Shown here piece after piece: positions 33,168-41,812 of a DNA stretch of 64,000 bases. The position numbers were made by a program, and so were the translations under genes. Each line of letters starts with the position of its first letter. The first letter of the stretch is position 1. The notes under the pieces are model-generated. The model made no database searches. It was not told the origin of the DNA and saw nothing but the letters and a program-made list of their open reading frames with translations. The stretch is from JANQOH01 sp965201155 (lineage in GTDB: Bacteria > Pseudomonadota > Alphaproteobacteria > UBA7887): contig OZ241752.1 in the NCBI GenBank assembly GCA_965201155.1, forward strand, positions 1,550,001 through 1,614,000, given 5' to 3'.

Positions 33168-33661
33168 TCCACCGTGCCGAGGGAAGGATAGAGGAACAGG
33201 TCGCTATGAATCTTTGCGCTTCCCTCAAGGCCGGAGAAAATGCCGGTTCCCTCAGCCCAGTTGGCGACGCCTTCGCAGCGGGCGTCACCGGTCATGGCGG
33301 CGCCGGTCTCGCATCGCCACTCGGCCACCGCAATATCATCGGCGCCGGTGGCGAAGACGCACTGTCCGGTGACCGACTCGGCCTCGATGAAGCCGCAGGA
33401 AAAGGAGCGGGCCTCGAAGGTATAGCCGTCGAATGCGCAATCGACCGCAGCGCCGGCGAGGAGTGTCGGGCTGTCGATGCCGACCGTGCCGGTCACGGTG
33501 CCGGAAAAGGTCGTTTCGCCGGATAACGGGTCTTCTGTGACGGTGACCTGCGGCGGACCGGAGAAGGTTATCGTCAGTTTCTGCTCGTCTCCGGCATGGG
33601 CCGGAAGGGCAAACAGGCCAGCGCATATCGCGCCGGCGGCTAATGCGGAAAGCGCACGCAT
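33119..33661 (-). CDS. Secreted protein of unknown function
   Basis: The 180-residue product has a clear signal peptide (MRALSALAAGAICAGLFALPAHA, cleaved about residue 23), then a beta-rich domain with five Cys and repeated Gly/Thr strands (TFSGTVTGTVGIDSPTLLAG). The end reads LGTVEWKGRWNIPLLAQ. I recognise no family. A Shine-Dalgarno (AGGAAA) precedes ATG 33661. It lies upstream of and overlaps the MetX-like gene, so the two probably share a message. Confidence 0.7.
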   Translation of the reverse strand: MRALSALAAGAICAGLFALPAHAGDEQKLTITFSGPPQVTVTEDPLSGETTFSGTVTGTVGIDSPTLLAGAAVDCAFDGYTFEARSFSCGFIEAESVTGQCVFATGADDIAVAEWRCETGAAMTGDARCEGVANWAEGTGIFSGLEGSAKIHSDLFLYPSLGTVEWKGRWNIPLLAQFNS

Positions 33662-33978
33662 CGTCGTTTCCTGTTCGACGGTCGGGGGACTCTTGTCACC
33701 GTCATGATAGGCGATTGCGCCGTGCGCCGCAAACGCCCGTCCTGCAAGGGCCTGATGCCGCTTGCAAACCTCGCTACGGCGCCGGCCACTCGCAGGCGAC
33801 ACGCGAGACGAGTTCGTTTGCCCGAGAGGTGCCGACGAGCAAACAGTGCTTTGCTGCTGGTCGTGGCGTGATGCAAAATACATTACGATGTCAACGCTGG
33901 AGTCCATGCTGACCGGACAACCATGCTGATTCAGGAAGACAGCGCAGCCGAGCGTCAGTTTCGAGAAGGCGGCCGAGA
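33662..33978. other. Gap upstream of the restriction-modification genes
   Basis: No convincing gene is seen in this 317-bp stretch. It marks the left edge of the restriction-modification island and contains an inverted repeat AGCAAA-CAGTGC-TTTGCT (about 33837-33854). A weak promoter-like pair lies just after it (TTGCTG, 17 nt, CAAAAT). Confidence 0.4.
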
Positions 33979-35341
33979 GTGAAGAGGAGCGACCTCCCGT
34001 TCGGCAGCGAATTCTCGCCTTCGCAGATTGACCTTGCGGAAGTACTGGGGTTGGCGAAAACCCATGGCGGCGACTGGCGCGCGTTTGAGGAAGCGGTCCG
34101 GAAAGCGTATTTCGAGCAGCATCGGACCAGCGACTATAACCGCGCAAAGCTGGCCAACAACACGAAGCTCGGAATGATCGCCTACGGGATCATCGACCGG
34201 ACGGCGACGCTTACGCCGTTCGGCGAGGAACTGTTCGCGCTGAAAGACGACAATGATGCTCTCCACCAGCGTCTCGCGAAGCACATCCTACTGAACCTCC
34301 ACGGGATGACACTCGTCAGTTGCGTGCAGGACATGACGGCAGCAGGGGAACGGATCAACCTCACCACGCTCCGGGAAGGGCTGGCCCAGCGGGGTGTGCA
34401 TTATCCATCCGGCGGCAAACATCCGAGCATGATGCGCCTGTGGCTCGCAAAGGCGGGTGTCTTCGTTGGCTCCCGTTGGCGAGTCGACGTTGACCAAGTC
34501 CATGAGACCGCTGGAATCGCAACCGACGACTTCGAGATATTGGGCGGTTTCACACCGGAACAGAGGGCCTTTCTTCGCGCTGGCAAACACGGGAACCGAA
34601 CATCCCCAGGCGGCGAACGAGATCGTAAAGCTCGCCGCCGCGACCTACGGCGTGCAGTTCCCGGAAAAAAGCCTGCCGAAGCTCGTGCTGCACGATCTTG
34701 AGGCAGCAGGCTACATCTCGACTCGGAAGACTACTGCGGGGCGAGGCGCGAAGCCCTTCCAGGTGGCGCCGACCGCGAAGCTCATCGCGGGCCTCGTCGA
34801 ACCGCTGCTCGAACAGCTCCGGGGGCAAACCGACCCGCAACTGCTGGAACTCCTGAGAACGCCTCTGTCAGCCATCCTGGAGGCACTGAAGGATGAGAAC
34901 CGACACAAGTCCGGGCTGGCCCTCGAGGCACTTGCTTTCAAGATCATGCGCCTTCTGGACATGACCTACGTCGCCACGCGCTTGCGAGCGAACCAGACGG
35001 GAGGCGCGGAGGTCGACCTTGTCTTCCAGAGCGCTCGGCTCGTGTTCTTCCGCTGGCAGGTGCAGTGCAAGAACACCGCCCGGGTTTCGCTGGATGATGT
35101 CGCGAAGGAAGCCGGCCTTACGCATTTTCTCAAAAGCAACGCGATCGTGGTGGTCACAACCGGCTTTATCGGCGATGAGGCACGGCGCTATGCCAACCGA
35201 GTCATGGCGGATTCCAATCTCGCTATCGTCATGCTCGACGGAGCCGACCTCAACCGGATCGGCGAGCGGCCTGCGACGATCGTGCGCGCCTTCGAGCGCG
35301 AAGCCCGCCACGCCATGAACCTCAAGAAGCTTGAACTGTAG
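33979..35341 (+). pseudogene. Restriction endonuclease (Mrr-like PD-(D/E)XK), broken by a frameshift
   Basis: The first frame (33979 GTG to 34701) carries the N-terminal half, ending in unrelated residues after PEQRAFLRA. The rest continues in the next frame to 35341. The two join without loss if two bases (CG) are restored in the CGCG tract at about 34576-34580, giving RAFLRALANTGTEHP and a product of about 454 residues. The C-terminal part has a nuclease core: GLALEALAFKIMRLL, GGAEVDLVF and RWQVQCKNT, that is D-x(n)-QxK as in Mrr-type enzymes. The N-terminal part looks helical and may recognise DNA. The intact methyltransferase follows 10 bp later. Recognition site unknown. A sequencing error cannot be excluded. 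Confidence 0.75.
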
Positions 35342-35351
35342 GTGCACCAAG

Positions 35352-36392
35352 GTGAACGAAGCCAAGTCTCTAAAGGCATATCACAATACGGACCTGGGCT
35401 GCATGCATCTCGGCGACAGTCTGGAGGTCATGGAGGATCTGGATCGCGCCTCAATCGACCTGGTGATGACGAGTCCGCCGTTCGCCTTGACGCGCAAAAA
35501 GGACTACGGAAACAAGCAGGAGAACGACTACCTGCAGTGGTTCGGAGACTTTGCGGAGCAGTTTCGTCGCGTCCTGAAGGACGATGGGAGTCTCGTGATC
35601 GACCTCGGCGGCGCATGGAAGCCCGGAGTGCCCGTGCGCAGCCTCTACCACTTCAAGCTGCTCATCATGCTCTGCGAGGAGTACGGATTTCATCTTGCGC
35701 AGGAATTCTACTGGTGGAATCCGTCAAAGCTGCCAACGCCGGCCGAGTGGGTGAACGTGCGCCGGATACGAGTCAAGGATGGGATCAATACTGTGTGGTG
35801 GCTGTGCAAGACCCCATGGCCTCGCGCCAGCAACCGGCGCGTCCTGCAACCCTACAGCGACAGCATGAGGACCCTTCTGAGCAACGGCTACAGACCGATG
35901 CTGCGCCCCTCCGGCCACGACATCAGCGGCAAGTTCTCCATCGATAATGGAGCCGCCATCCCGCCGAACCTGATTGCCATTCCCAACACCGAGAGCAACA
36001 GCTGCTACCTGCGCTACTGCAAGGAAAACGGGATCAAAGCCCACCCGGCGCGCTTCCCGGCAGCCCTGCCTGAATACTTTATCCGTATGGTGACGGACGC
36101 CGGAGATTTAGTTCTTGATCCGTTTGGGGGAAGCTGCGTGACGGGAGAAGTAGCGGAGCGCCTCGGCCGCCGGTGGCTATGCGTCGAAACGGTGGAAGAG
36201 TACCTTCAAGGCGCGGTCGGACGCTTCGGGAGCAATGCTGAGACCACCCAGCGCAGGCCGTCACGGAAGCAGGACGGGTACTACCGTGTTCCGCACCCCG
36301 GACTGCTCTGGAGCGAAGGCGACGACCTCCTGACCGTGCCGCTGCCCCGTGATGGCGGAAAACAGCGCGCTGAACGTCGCAGTGAGGAATAA
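35352..36392 (+). CDS. DNA (cytosine-N4) methyltransferase, M.PvuII-like
   Basis: The 346-residue product has the catalytic motif IV as LVMTSPPFALTRKKDYGN (about residues 38-55), followed by DGSLVIDLGGAW, EFYWWNPSKLPTPAEWVN, RIRVKDGINTVWW and SGHDISGKFSIDNG, and the AdoMet-binding motif I as LVLDPFGGSCVTG late in the protein. The TSPPF motif and the IV-before-I order are those of beta-class m4C enzymes. From memory, these blocks closely match M.PvuII, which modifies CAGCTG. It should protect the site cut by the adjacent endonuclease. GTG 35352 has AGGTG 7 nt upstream. The pair looks like a horizontally acquired module. Confidence 0.88.
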   Translation: MNEAKSLKAYHNTDLGCMHLGDSLEVMEDLDRASIDLVMTSPPFALTRKKDYGNKQENDYLQWFGDFAEQFRRVLKDDGSLVIDLGGAWKPGVPVRSLYHFKLLIMLCEEYGFHLAQEFYWWNPSKLPTPAEWVNVRRIRVKDGINTVWWLCKTPWPRASNRRVLQPYSDSMRTLLSNGYRPMLRPSGHDISGKFSIDNGAAIPPNLIAIPNTESNSCYLRYCKENGIKAHPARFPAALPEYFIRMVTDAGDLVLDPFGGSCVTGEVAERLGRRWLCVETVEEYLQGAVGRFGSNAETTQRRPSRKQDGYYRVPHPGLLWSEGDDLLTVPLPRDGGKQRAERRSEE

Positions 36393-36754
36393 TGCCGGCG
36401 CTCCTCGCAGTGAGAGGAGACTCTCCAGATTTGCGTTGTCACGCAATCCTCAGGGATTGTCGAGATAACGTGCCCTGTTCCCGCTCTTTCCCACCTAACC
36501 TCAATTACGTCGAGCTGTATGCGCCTGTCGTGAGGACCCGGAGGCGCACCGATTGCACGGCTTCGCCACATCGCGCAATGCTCGGGATGAAGGCGGATCG
36601 CGAGCGGTTGAACAGGCCGCGGCGTCGAGAACGACGCTGCTGAACCGGGCGAACGCCGGCTTACATGTCTGGCTGGCGATGCGTGCGTGTCCCCGTCACT
36701 GCATGGCCACCTTGGTTTGTTCGTTTCTGGCGGCGCAGGCTGCAGCGACGGACT
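36393..36754. other. Gap between the methyltransferase gene and hslU
   Basis: No gene is supported in these 362 bp. Two hairpins occur soon after the methyltransferase stop: CTCCTC-GCAGTGA-GAGGAG (36401-36419) and TTGCGT-TGTC-ACGCAA (about 36430-36445), either of which could end the R-M transcript, though neither has a T tract. The rest looks like non-coding island edge. Confidence 0.4.
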
Positions 36755-38065
36755 TTACAGGATGAATTTTCGCAGATCGGCGCTGCGGGCGAGATCGCCC
36801 AGGTTTTTCTCGACGAAACCGGCGTCGAAGACGACGGTGGCGCCGGGGGTGTCGGTGGCGGTGAAGGAAATATCCTCCAGCAGCCGCTCCATGATGGTAT
36901 GCAGCCTGCGCGCGCCGATATTTTCCACGCCCTGGTTCACTTCGGCGGCCAGCGACGCGATTGCGTCGATGCCGTCATCGGTGAAGCGGACGGTGACCTC
37001 TTCGGTCGCCATCAGTGCAGTATATTGCCGGATGAGCGAGTTTTCGGGTTCCTTCAGAATGCGCACAAGGTCTGCCTTGCCGAGCGGTTTCAGCTCCACC
37101 CTTATGGGAAGGCGGCCTTGCAGCTCGGGCAGCAGGTCTGACGGCTTCGAGACATGGAATGCGCCCGAGGCGATGAACAGTATGTGGTCGGTACGGACCT
37201 GCCCGTGTTTCGTGGCAACGACGGTGCCTTCAATCAGGGGCAGGAGGTCGCGCTGCACCCCTTCGCGGCTGACATCGGCGCCGATCCTTTCCGAGCGGGC
37301 GCAGATCTTGTCAATTTCGTCGAGGAACACGATGCCGTTCTGCTCGACGGCGCTCAGGGCCTCGCGCTGCATGCGGTCTTCGTCCAGCAGCTTGTCGCTC
37401 TCCTCCTCCATGAGGATATCGTAGCTTTCCTGCACGGTGAGGCGGCGTTTTCTGGTGCGGCCGCCGAGCGCCTTGCCGAGCATGTCGCCGATATTGATCA
37501 TGCCCATCTGCGCGCCCGGCATTCCGGGAATGTCGAAGGTGGGCATTCCGGGTATTCCGGTATCCGCGACCTCGAGTTCGATTTCGCGGTCTGAGAGCGC
37601 GCCTTCGCGCAGCATCTTGCGGAATTTCTGCCGGGTTTCGCGGCCGGCGCCATTGCCGACCAGCGCGTCGAGCACACGGTCTTCCGCTGCTGCTTCGGCG
37701 CGTGCGCGCACATCGGCGCGCATGCGGTCGCGAGTCATGGCGAGGGAGGTTTCGACAAGGTCGCGGACGATTGATTCGACATCCCGCCCGACATAGCCGA
37801 CTTCGGTGAATTTGGTGGCTTCCACCTTGACGAACGGCGCCTGTGCGAGGCGCGCCAGCCGCCGCGCAATTTCTGTCTTGCCGACTCCCGTGGGGCCGAT
37901 CATGAGGATGTTTTTCGGCAGCACCTCCTCGCGCAGATCGTCATCGAGCTGCATGCGCCGCCAGCGATTGCGCAACGCGATCGCTACCGAACGTTTGGCG
38001 TCGTGCTGACCGATGATGAAGCGGTCGAGTTCGGAGACGATTTCGCGTGGGCTGAAATTGGTCAT
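36755..38065 (-). CDS. hslU: ATP-dependent protease ATPase subunit HslU
   Basis: The 436-residue product starts MTNFSPREIVSELDRFIIGQ and has Walker A GPTGVGKTEIARRLA (about residues 57-71), the pore motif EVGYVGRDVESI, Walker B IVFLDEIDKI, the I-domain in between, and the C-terminal anchor ending RKFIL, which inserts between HslV subunits. HslU unfolds substrates and feeds them to HslV. It overlaps hslV by 4 bp (ATGA). Confidence 0.97.
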   Translation of the reverse strand: MTNFSPREIVSELDRFIIGQHDAKRSVAIALRNRWRRMQLDDDLREEVLPKNILMIGPTGVGKTEIARRLARLAQAPFVKVEATKFTEVGYVGRDVESIVRDLVETSLAMTRDRMRADVRARAEAAAEDRVLDALVGNGAGRETRQKFRKMLREGALSDREIELEVADTGIPGMPTFDIPGMPGAQMGMINIGDMLGKALGGRTRKRRLTVQESYDILMEEESDKLLDEDRMQREALSAVEQNGIVFLDEIDKICARSERIGADVSREGVQRDLLPLIEGTVVATKHGQVRTDHILFIASGAFHVSKPSDLLPELQGRLPIRVELKPLGKADLVRILKEPENSLIRQYTALMATEEVTVRFTDDGIDAIASLAAEVNQGVENIGARRLHTIMERLLEDISFTATDTPGATVVFDAGFVEKNLGDLARSADLRKFIL

Positions 38066-38619
38066 GCGCCCGCCTCTATGGATTCGATGACGATGGACTC
38101 ATTGGTATAGATGCAAATTTCAGCGGCGATTGCCATGGCGCGCCGGGCCACCGAGGCGGCGTCCATATCGCTGCGGTCCATCATGGCGCGTGCGGCTGCC
38201 AGCGCGAAGGCGCCGCCTGAGCCGATTCCGATCACGCCGTCATCGGGTTCCAGCACGTCACCGGTGCCGGTGAGCACCAGCGAGGTGTCGCGGTCGGCCA
38301 CTGCCATCATCGCTTCGAGGCGGCGCAAATAGCGGTCGGTGCGCCAGTCCTTGGCGAGTTCCACGCAGGCGCGCGTCAATTGGCCGGGATATTGCTCCAG
38401 CTTGCTTTCCAGGCGTTCAAACAGGGTGAACGCATCCGCCGTGGAACCGGCGAAACCGGCGAGGATATCGCCGCCGAGGCGCCGCACCTTGCGGGCGCGC
38501 GCCTTGACGATGGTCTGGCCGAGGCTCACCTGGCCGTCGCCTGCCAGCGCCACGGCGCCGTTCTTGCGCACGCACAGGATGGTTGTGCCGTGCCACGAGC
38601 TTGCGGAGTTGTCTGTCAT
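38062..38619 (-). CDS. hslV: ATP-dependent protease proteolytic subunit HslV
   Basis: The 185-residue product has the N-terminal threonine nucleophile region HGTTILCVRKNG after a short leader (the first Thr of TTI becomes the N-terminus after processing), then ALAGDGQVSLGQTI and DDGVIGIGSGGAFALAAARA. It is the beta-type proteasome-like peptidase partner of HslU. The leader of about 11 residues is longer than in E. coli, as usual in Alphaproteobacteria. It is divergent from hisB across 232 bp; no clear heat-shock promoter was found there. Confidence 0.97.
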   Translation of the reverse strand: MTDNSASSWHGTTILCVRKNGAVALAGDGQVSLGQTIVKARARKVRRLGGDILAGFAGSTADAFTLFERLESKLEQYPGQLTRACVELAKDWRTDRYLRRLEAMMAVADRDTSLVLTGTGDVLEPDDGVIGIGSGGAFALAAARAMMDRSDMDAASVARRAMAIAAEICIYTNESIVIESIEAGA

Positions 38620-38851
38620 CGGGGGGTTCCGGTGAGGGGCAGGGCGCCGGAAGGGCGGTCAGTGCCCATGCATCCGGCGCGCCGACGGGCGGCGCGTAGC
38701 GTGGCCGCCGGCGGCGCACAAGTCAACATGGCGGGCGGCGGTTTGCGGCGGGGAAACCGGGGCTTCGCACCGGAAACGGCGCGTGCGGCGCCCTTCCCCC
38801 GGCGCGGCGGGTCTGGTAAGGTGTACCCGCTCCATTCACGACGGATCGACC

Positions 38852-39478
38852 ATGCGCAAGGCAAGCGTTGAGCGCGTCACGCGCGAGACGGCAATCTCGA
38901 CATGCATCAATCTTGACGGCGCCGGGCGTTACCAGGTGGCGACGGGGATCGGGTTTCTCGATCACATGCTGGAGCAATTGTCGCGGCACAGTCTGATGGA
39001 CCTGGAAATTGCCGCCAAGGGCGACCTGCATGTCGATTTTCACCACACCACCGAAGACACGGGAATTGCCATCGGCATGGCTGTGTCGCAGGCACTGGGC
39101 GGGCGCCGCGGCATACGCCGCTATGGCCATGCGCTGATCCCCATGGATGAGACGCTGACGCGCGTCGCTATCGACCTGTCAAACCGCCCGTGGCTGGTGT
39201 GGAAAGTCGCATTCAGCCGGCCCAAACTCGGCCAGATGGATACCGAATTGTTTCGCGAATGGTTTCAGGCTTTCGCGCAGGCTGCCGGTGCGACATTGCA
39301 TGTCGAAACGCTGTATGGCGAGAACAACCACCATATCGTGGAGTCGTGCTACAAGGGGTTGGCGCGAGCGCTGCGCGAGGCGGCGGCCGTCGACCCTCGC
39401 GCACCGGCCGAAGTTCCCTCTACCAAGGGCCGTCTGGGCGATGATTCCCCTGTCCCGGCGGCGGAGAGCAACGCCTGA
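38852..39478 (+). CDS. hisB: Imidazoleglycerol-phosphate dehydratase
   Basis: The 208-residue product has GIGFLDHMLEQLSRHSLMDLEI, DLHVDFHHTTEDTGIAIG (metal-binding His/Glu), RYGHALIPMDETLTR and TLYGENNHHIVESCYKGLARALREA (key blocks HHTTEDTG and NNHHIVES). It dehydrates imidazole glycerol phosphate in histidine synthesis and is the monofunctional type, without the phosphatase domain of E. coli HisB. The last 17 or so residues are an extra hydrophilic tail. The stop overlaps the next start by one base. Confidence 0.97.
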   Translation: MRKASVERVTRETAISTCINLDGAGRYQVATGIGFLDHMLEQLSRHSLMDLEIAAKGDLHVDFHHTTEDTGIAIGMAVSQALGGRRGIRRYGHALIPMDETLTRVAIDLSNRPWLVWKVAFSRPKLGQMDTELFREWFQAFAQAAGATLHVETLYGENNHHIVESCYKGLARALREAAAVDPRAPAEVPSTKGRLGDDSPVPAAESNA

Positions 39479-39891
39479 TGCGCGTCTATTCCTATTACAT
39501 GAAGCCCGGTGAAACGGCACTGGCCGATGCGGTGGCGGTGCCGGAGGGGTTTTCGTGGTGGGCGTTGGTCTTCGGCCTTGCATGGACCTTGTATCACCGG
39601 TTGTGGCTGGCGTCGCTGACGGTTGCTTTCGTGATGGCGAGCTTCGCGTGGATGGGGCGCGGCCCCCATGGCCTGCCCGATGCCGGTGTCGTGCTCATGG
39701 GCGTGTTTGCGGTATTCGTGGCGTGCGTCGCCAATGACTGGCGGCGGGAAAGCCTCTTGCGCAGGGGTTATCTGCTGGCGGGAATCGCGGCTGCGCATAC
39801 GCGCCTGGAGGCGGATCGGCGGTTTTTTGAACAGGCGACGGCCCGCATCGCACCACTGCCTAACCATGGCCCTGTCGCACAGGTTTCATGA
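39478..39891 (+). CDS. DUF2628 domain-containing membrane protein
   Basis: The 137-residue product begins MRVYSYYMKPGETALADAVAVPEGFSWWALVFG-type (key block VPEGFSWWALVFGLAW), has about three transmembrane segments, and contains ANDWRRESLLRRGYLLAG. This is the DUF2628 pattern. The family is repeatedly found between hisB and hisH in Alphaproteobacteria, with no known function in histidine synthesis. Confidence 0.85.
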   Translation: MRVYSYYMKPGETALADAVAVPEGFSWWALVFGLAWTLYHRLWLASLTVAFVMASFAWMGRGPHGLPDAGVVLMGVFAVFVACVANDWRRESLLRRGYLLAGIAAAHTRLEADRRFFEQATARIAPLPNHGPVAQVS

Positions 39892-39909
39892 CCCCGATGC
39901 GATGATCCC

Positions 39910-40539
39910 GTGACGGTCGCCATTGTCGATTATGGCTCCGGCAATCTGCGTTCTGCGGCCAAGGCGCTCGAGCGCGTATGCGGGGCGCAGTCCGTTCTTG
40001 TCACCGCGGACGCGGAGCGCGTAGCGGACGCCGAGCGGGTTGTACTGCCGGGGGTCGGCGCGTTTGCCGACTGCATGGCCGGCCTTGACGCCTTGCCGGG
40101 GATGCTGGACGCGCTGGACCATGCGGCGCGCGATCGGGGGCGCCCGCTGCTCGGTATCTGCGTCGGCATGCAATTGATGGCGGCGCAGGGTTTCGAACAT
40201 GGCAACCATCGCGGTTTTGGCTGGTTCGATGCGGCAGTGCAGCACCTGCAGCCGGATGATCCGACGCTCAAGATTCCGCATATGGGCTGGAATGCACTCA
40301 TCGCCGACCGCCCGCATCCGCTGCTTGCGGGTATTCCCGCGGATGCGCACGGCTATTTCGTTCACAGCTATCATTTTGTTCCGGCGCGCGCGGGCGACCG
40401 CGTTGCACATGTTTCCTATGGTGGCGCCGTCACTGCGATGATCGCGCATGAAAACCTCGCGGGCGTCCAGTTTCACCCGGAGAAGAGCCAGCATGTCGGC
40501 CTGCAGGTGCTGGCGAATTTTGCGGCGTGGCGGCCATGA
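39910..40539 (+). CDS. hisH: Imidazole glycerol phosphate synthase, glutamine amidotransferase subunit
   Basis: The 209-residue product starts MTVAIVDYGSGNLRSAAKALE from GTG 39910. It has the oxyanion/nucleophile region PLLGICVGMQLMAAQG with catalytic Cys, and FVHSYHFVP, GVQFHPEKSQHVG giving the catalytic His and Glu. It releases ammonia from glutamine and channels it to HisF. The downstream GNAT gene overlaps it by 4 bp. Confidence 0.97.
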   Translation: MTVAIVDYGSGNLRSAAKALERVCGAQSVLVTADAERVADAERVVLPGVGAFADCMAGLDALPGMLDALDHAARDRGRPLLGICVGMQLMAAQGFEHGNHRGFGWFDAAVQHLQPDDPTLKIPHMGWNALIADRPHPLLAGIPADAHGYFVHSYHFVPARAGDRVAHVSYGGAVTAMIAHENLAGVQFHPEKSQHVGLQVLANFAAWRP

Positions 40540-41057
40540 CGGCGGTTCTTTCTGTCGTACAGGCGGAAAGTCTCGAGGAGCCGGAACTGTCTGAACTGTC
40601 GCGGGCGACGATCGCCGCGATCGAGGACGGGATCGGGTTTGGCTGGATCAAGCCGCCGGCGCGGCGGCGTCTCGATGCATATTGGCGCGGCGTGCTTCTG
40701 GTGCCGGAACGCGAACTGTATCTCGGGCGGGTGGACGCGCGCGTTGTCGGCTCGGTACAGCTCGTCAAGCCGGCGCGGACCTATGAGGCGGGAAATTTCG
40801 CGGCCTCGATCGACACGCATTTTGTTGCGCCCTGGGGGCGTGGGCACGGGCTGGCGCGGCGACTGCTCGAAGAAGCCGAAAAATCGGCGCACCGCCAGGG
40901 TTATGAGGTCATGCGGCTCGATGTGCGGGTTACCCAGCTGCGCGCGATCAAGCTCTACGAAAGCTGCGGTTACCGGCGCTGGGGGACTCTGGACCAGTAT
41001 CACCGCGTCGGCGAGGACATGGTCGCCGGCCATTTCTACGTCAAGGAACTGCGATGA
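40536..41057 (+). CDS. GNAT-family N-acetyltransferase inside the histidine operon
   Basis: The 173-residue product has the GNAT acetyl-CoA-binding pattern in THFVAPWGRGHGLARRLLEEAE (motif A, RGxGLARxLL) and motif B RLDVRVTQLRAIKLYESCGYRRWGT. It would acetylate an unknown small molecule or protein. It overlaps hisH and hisA by 4 bp at each end (ATGA both times), so it is fully embedded in the operon and translated with it. A link to histidine metabolism is inferred only from position. Confidence 0.85.
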   Translation: MTAVLSVVQAESLEEPELSELSRATIAAIEDGIGFGWIKPPARRRLDAYWRGVLLVPERELYLGRVDARVVGSVQLVKPARTYEAGNFAASIDTHFVAPWGRGHGLARRLLEEAEKSAHRQGYEVMRLDVRVTQLRAIKLYESCGYRRWGTLDQYHRVGEDMVAGHFYVKELR

Positions 41058-41788
41058 GCGGCTTTACGCTCTATCCGGCGATCGACCTGAAGGACGGCGC
41101 CTGTGTACGCCTCGTGCAAGGGGACATGCAGCAGGCGACGGTGTTTTCCCGCGATCCGCCGGCGCAAGCGCGGCTGTTCGAGGAAGCGGGCGCGCATTGG
41201 CTGCATGTGGTCGATCTGGACGGTGCATTTGCCGGCGAAGCCGTCAATGGCGACGCGGTGGCGCGCATTGTTGCGGATACCGGGCTTTCCGTGCAGTTCG
41301 GCGGCGGTGTGCGGAGTCTTGCCGCGATTGAAAGCTGGCTGGAGCGCGGCGTGGCGCGCGTCGTGCTGGGCACGGCAGCAGCGCGCGAACCGGCGCTGGT
41401 GCGCGAGGCGTGCTGGCGCTTTCCCGGCCGCATCGCCCTGGGCATTGACGCGCGAGACGGGCGCGTTGCGGTGGCGGGCTGGGCAGAGGAGACCGACATT
41501 CCGGCGTTCGACCTTGCACGCGCCTATGAGGATTGCGGGGCGGCGGCGATCATCCATACCGACATCGCCCGCGACGGCGTGCTGGCAGGCGTCGATGCCG
41601 ATGCCGTGGCGGCCTTTGCGGCGCGTCTGACAACGCCGGTGATCGCGTCGGGCGGGGTGGCGCGCCTGGCTGATCTGCTGGCGCTCAAAAGCCGCAGCGA
41701 TGCGGGGATCGCCGGCGCCATATCCGGGCGCGCGATCTATGACGGGCATCTGGACCTTGCAGCCGCGCTGGCCGCGGCGGCCGCGTGA
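41054..41788 (+). CDS. hisA: Phosphoribosylformimino-5-aminoimidazole carboxamide ribotide isomerase
   Basis: The 244-residue product starts FTLYPAIDLKDGACVRLVQGDM with the catalytic Asp of PAIDLKDG, and has HVVDLDGAF, VQFGGGVRSL, ALGIDARDGRVAVAGW, HTDIARDGVLAG with the second Asp, and IASGGVARLADL. It is a (beta/alpha)8 barrel acting before HisHF in histidine synthesis. Confidence 0.97.
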   Translation: MSGFTLYPAIDLKDGACVRLVQGDMQQATVFSRDPPAQARLFEEAGAHWLHVVDLDGAFAGEAVNGDAVARIVADTGLSVQFGGGVRSLAAIESWLERGVARVVLGTAAAREPALVREACWRFPGRIALGIDARDGRVAVAGWAEETDIPAFDLARAYEDCGAAAIIHTDIARDGVLAGVDADAVAAFAARLTTPVIASGGVARLADLLALKSRSDAGIAGAISGRAIYDGHLDLAAALAAAAA

Positions 41789-41812
41789 GGCGCGGTCCGG
41801 GCGGGAAATGCC

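Noticed and set aside
36393..36754. Controller (C) protein gene for the restriction-modification system
   Set aside because: No helix-turn-helix protein of about 80 residues can be read in either flank of the R-M pair; the open frames here are short and without motif.
38620..38851. RpoH promoter for hslVU
   Set aside because: A CTTG on the minus strand near 38720 is followed at the right spacing by CGCTACG, which does not match CCCATAT; evidence too weak to list.
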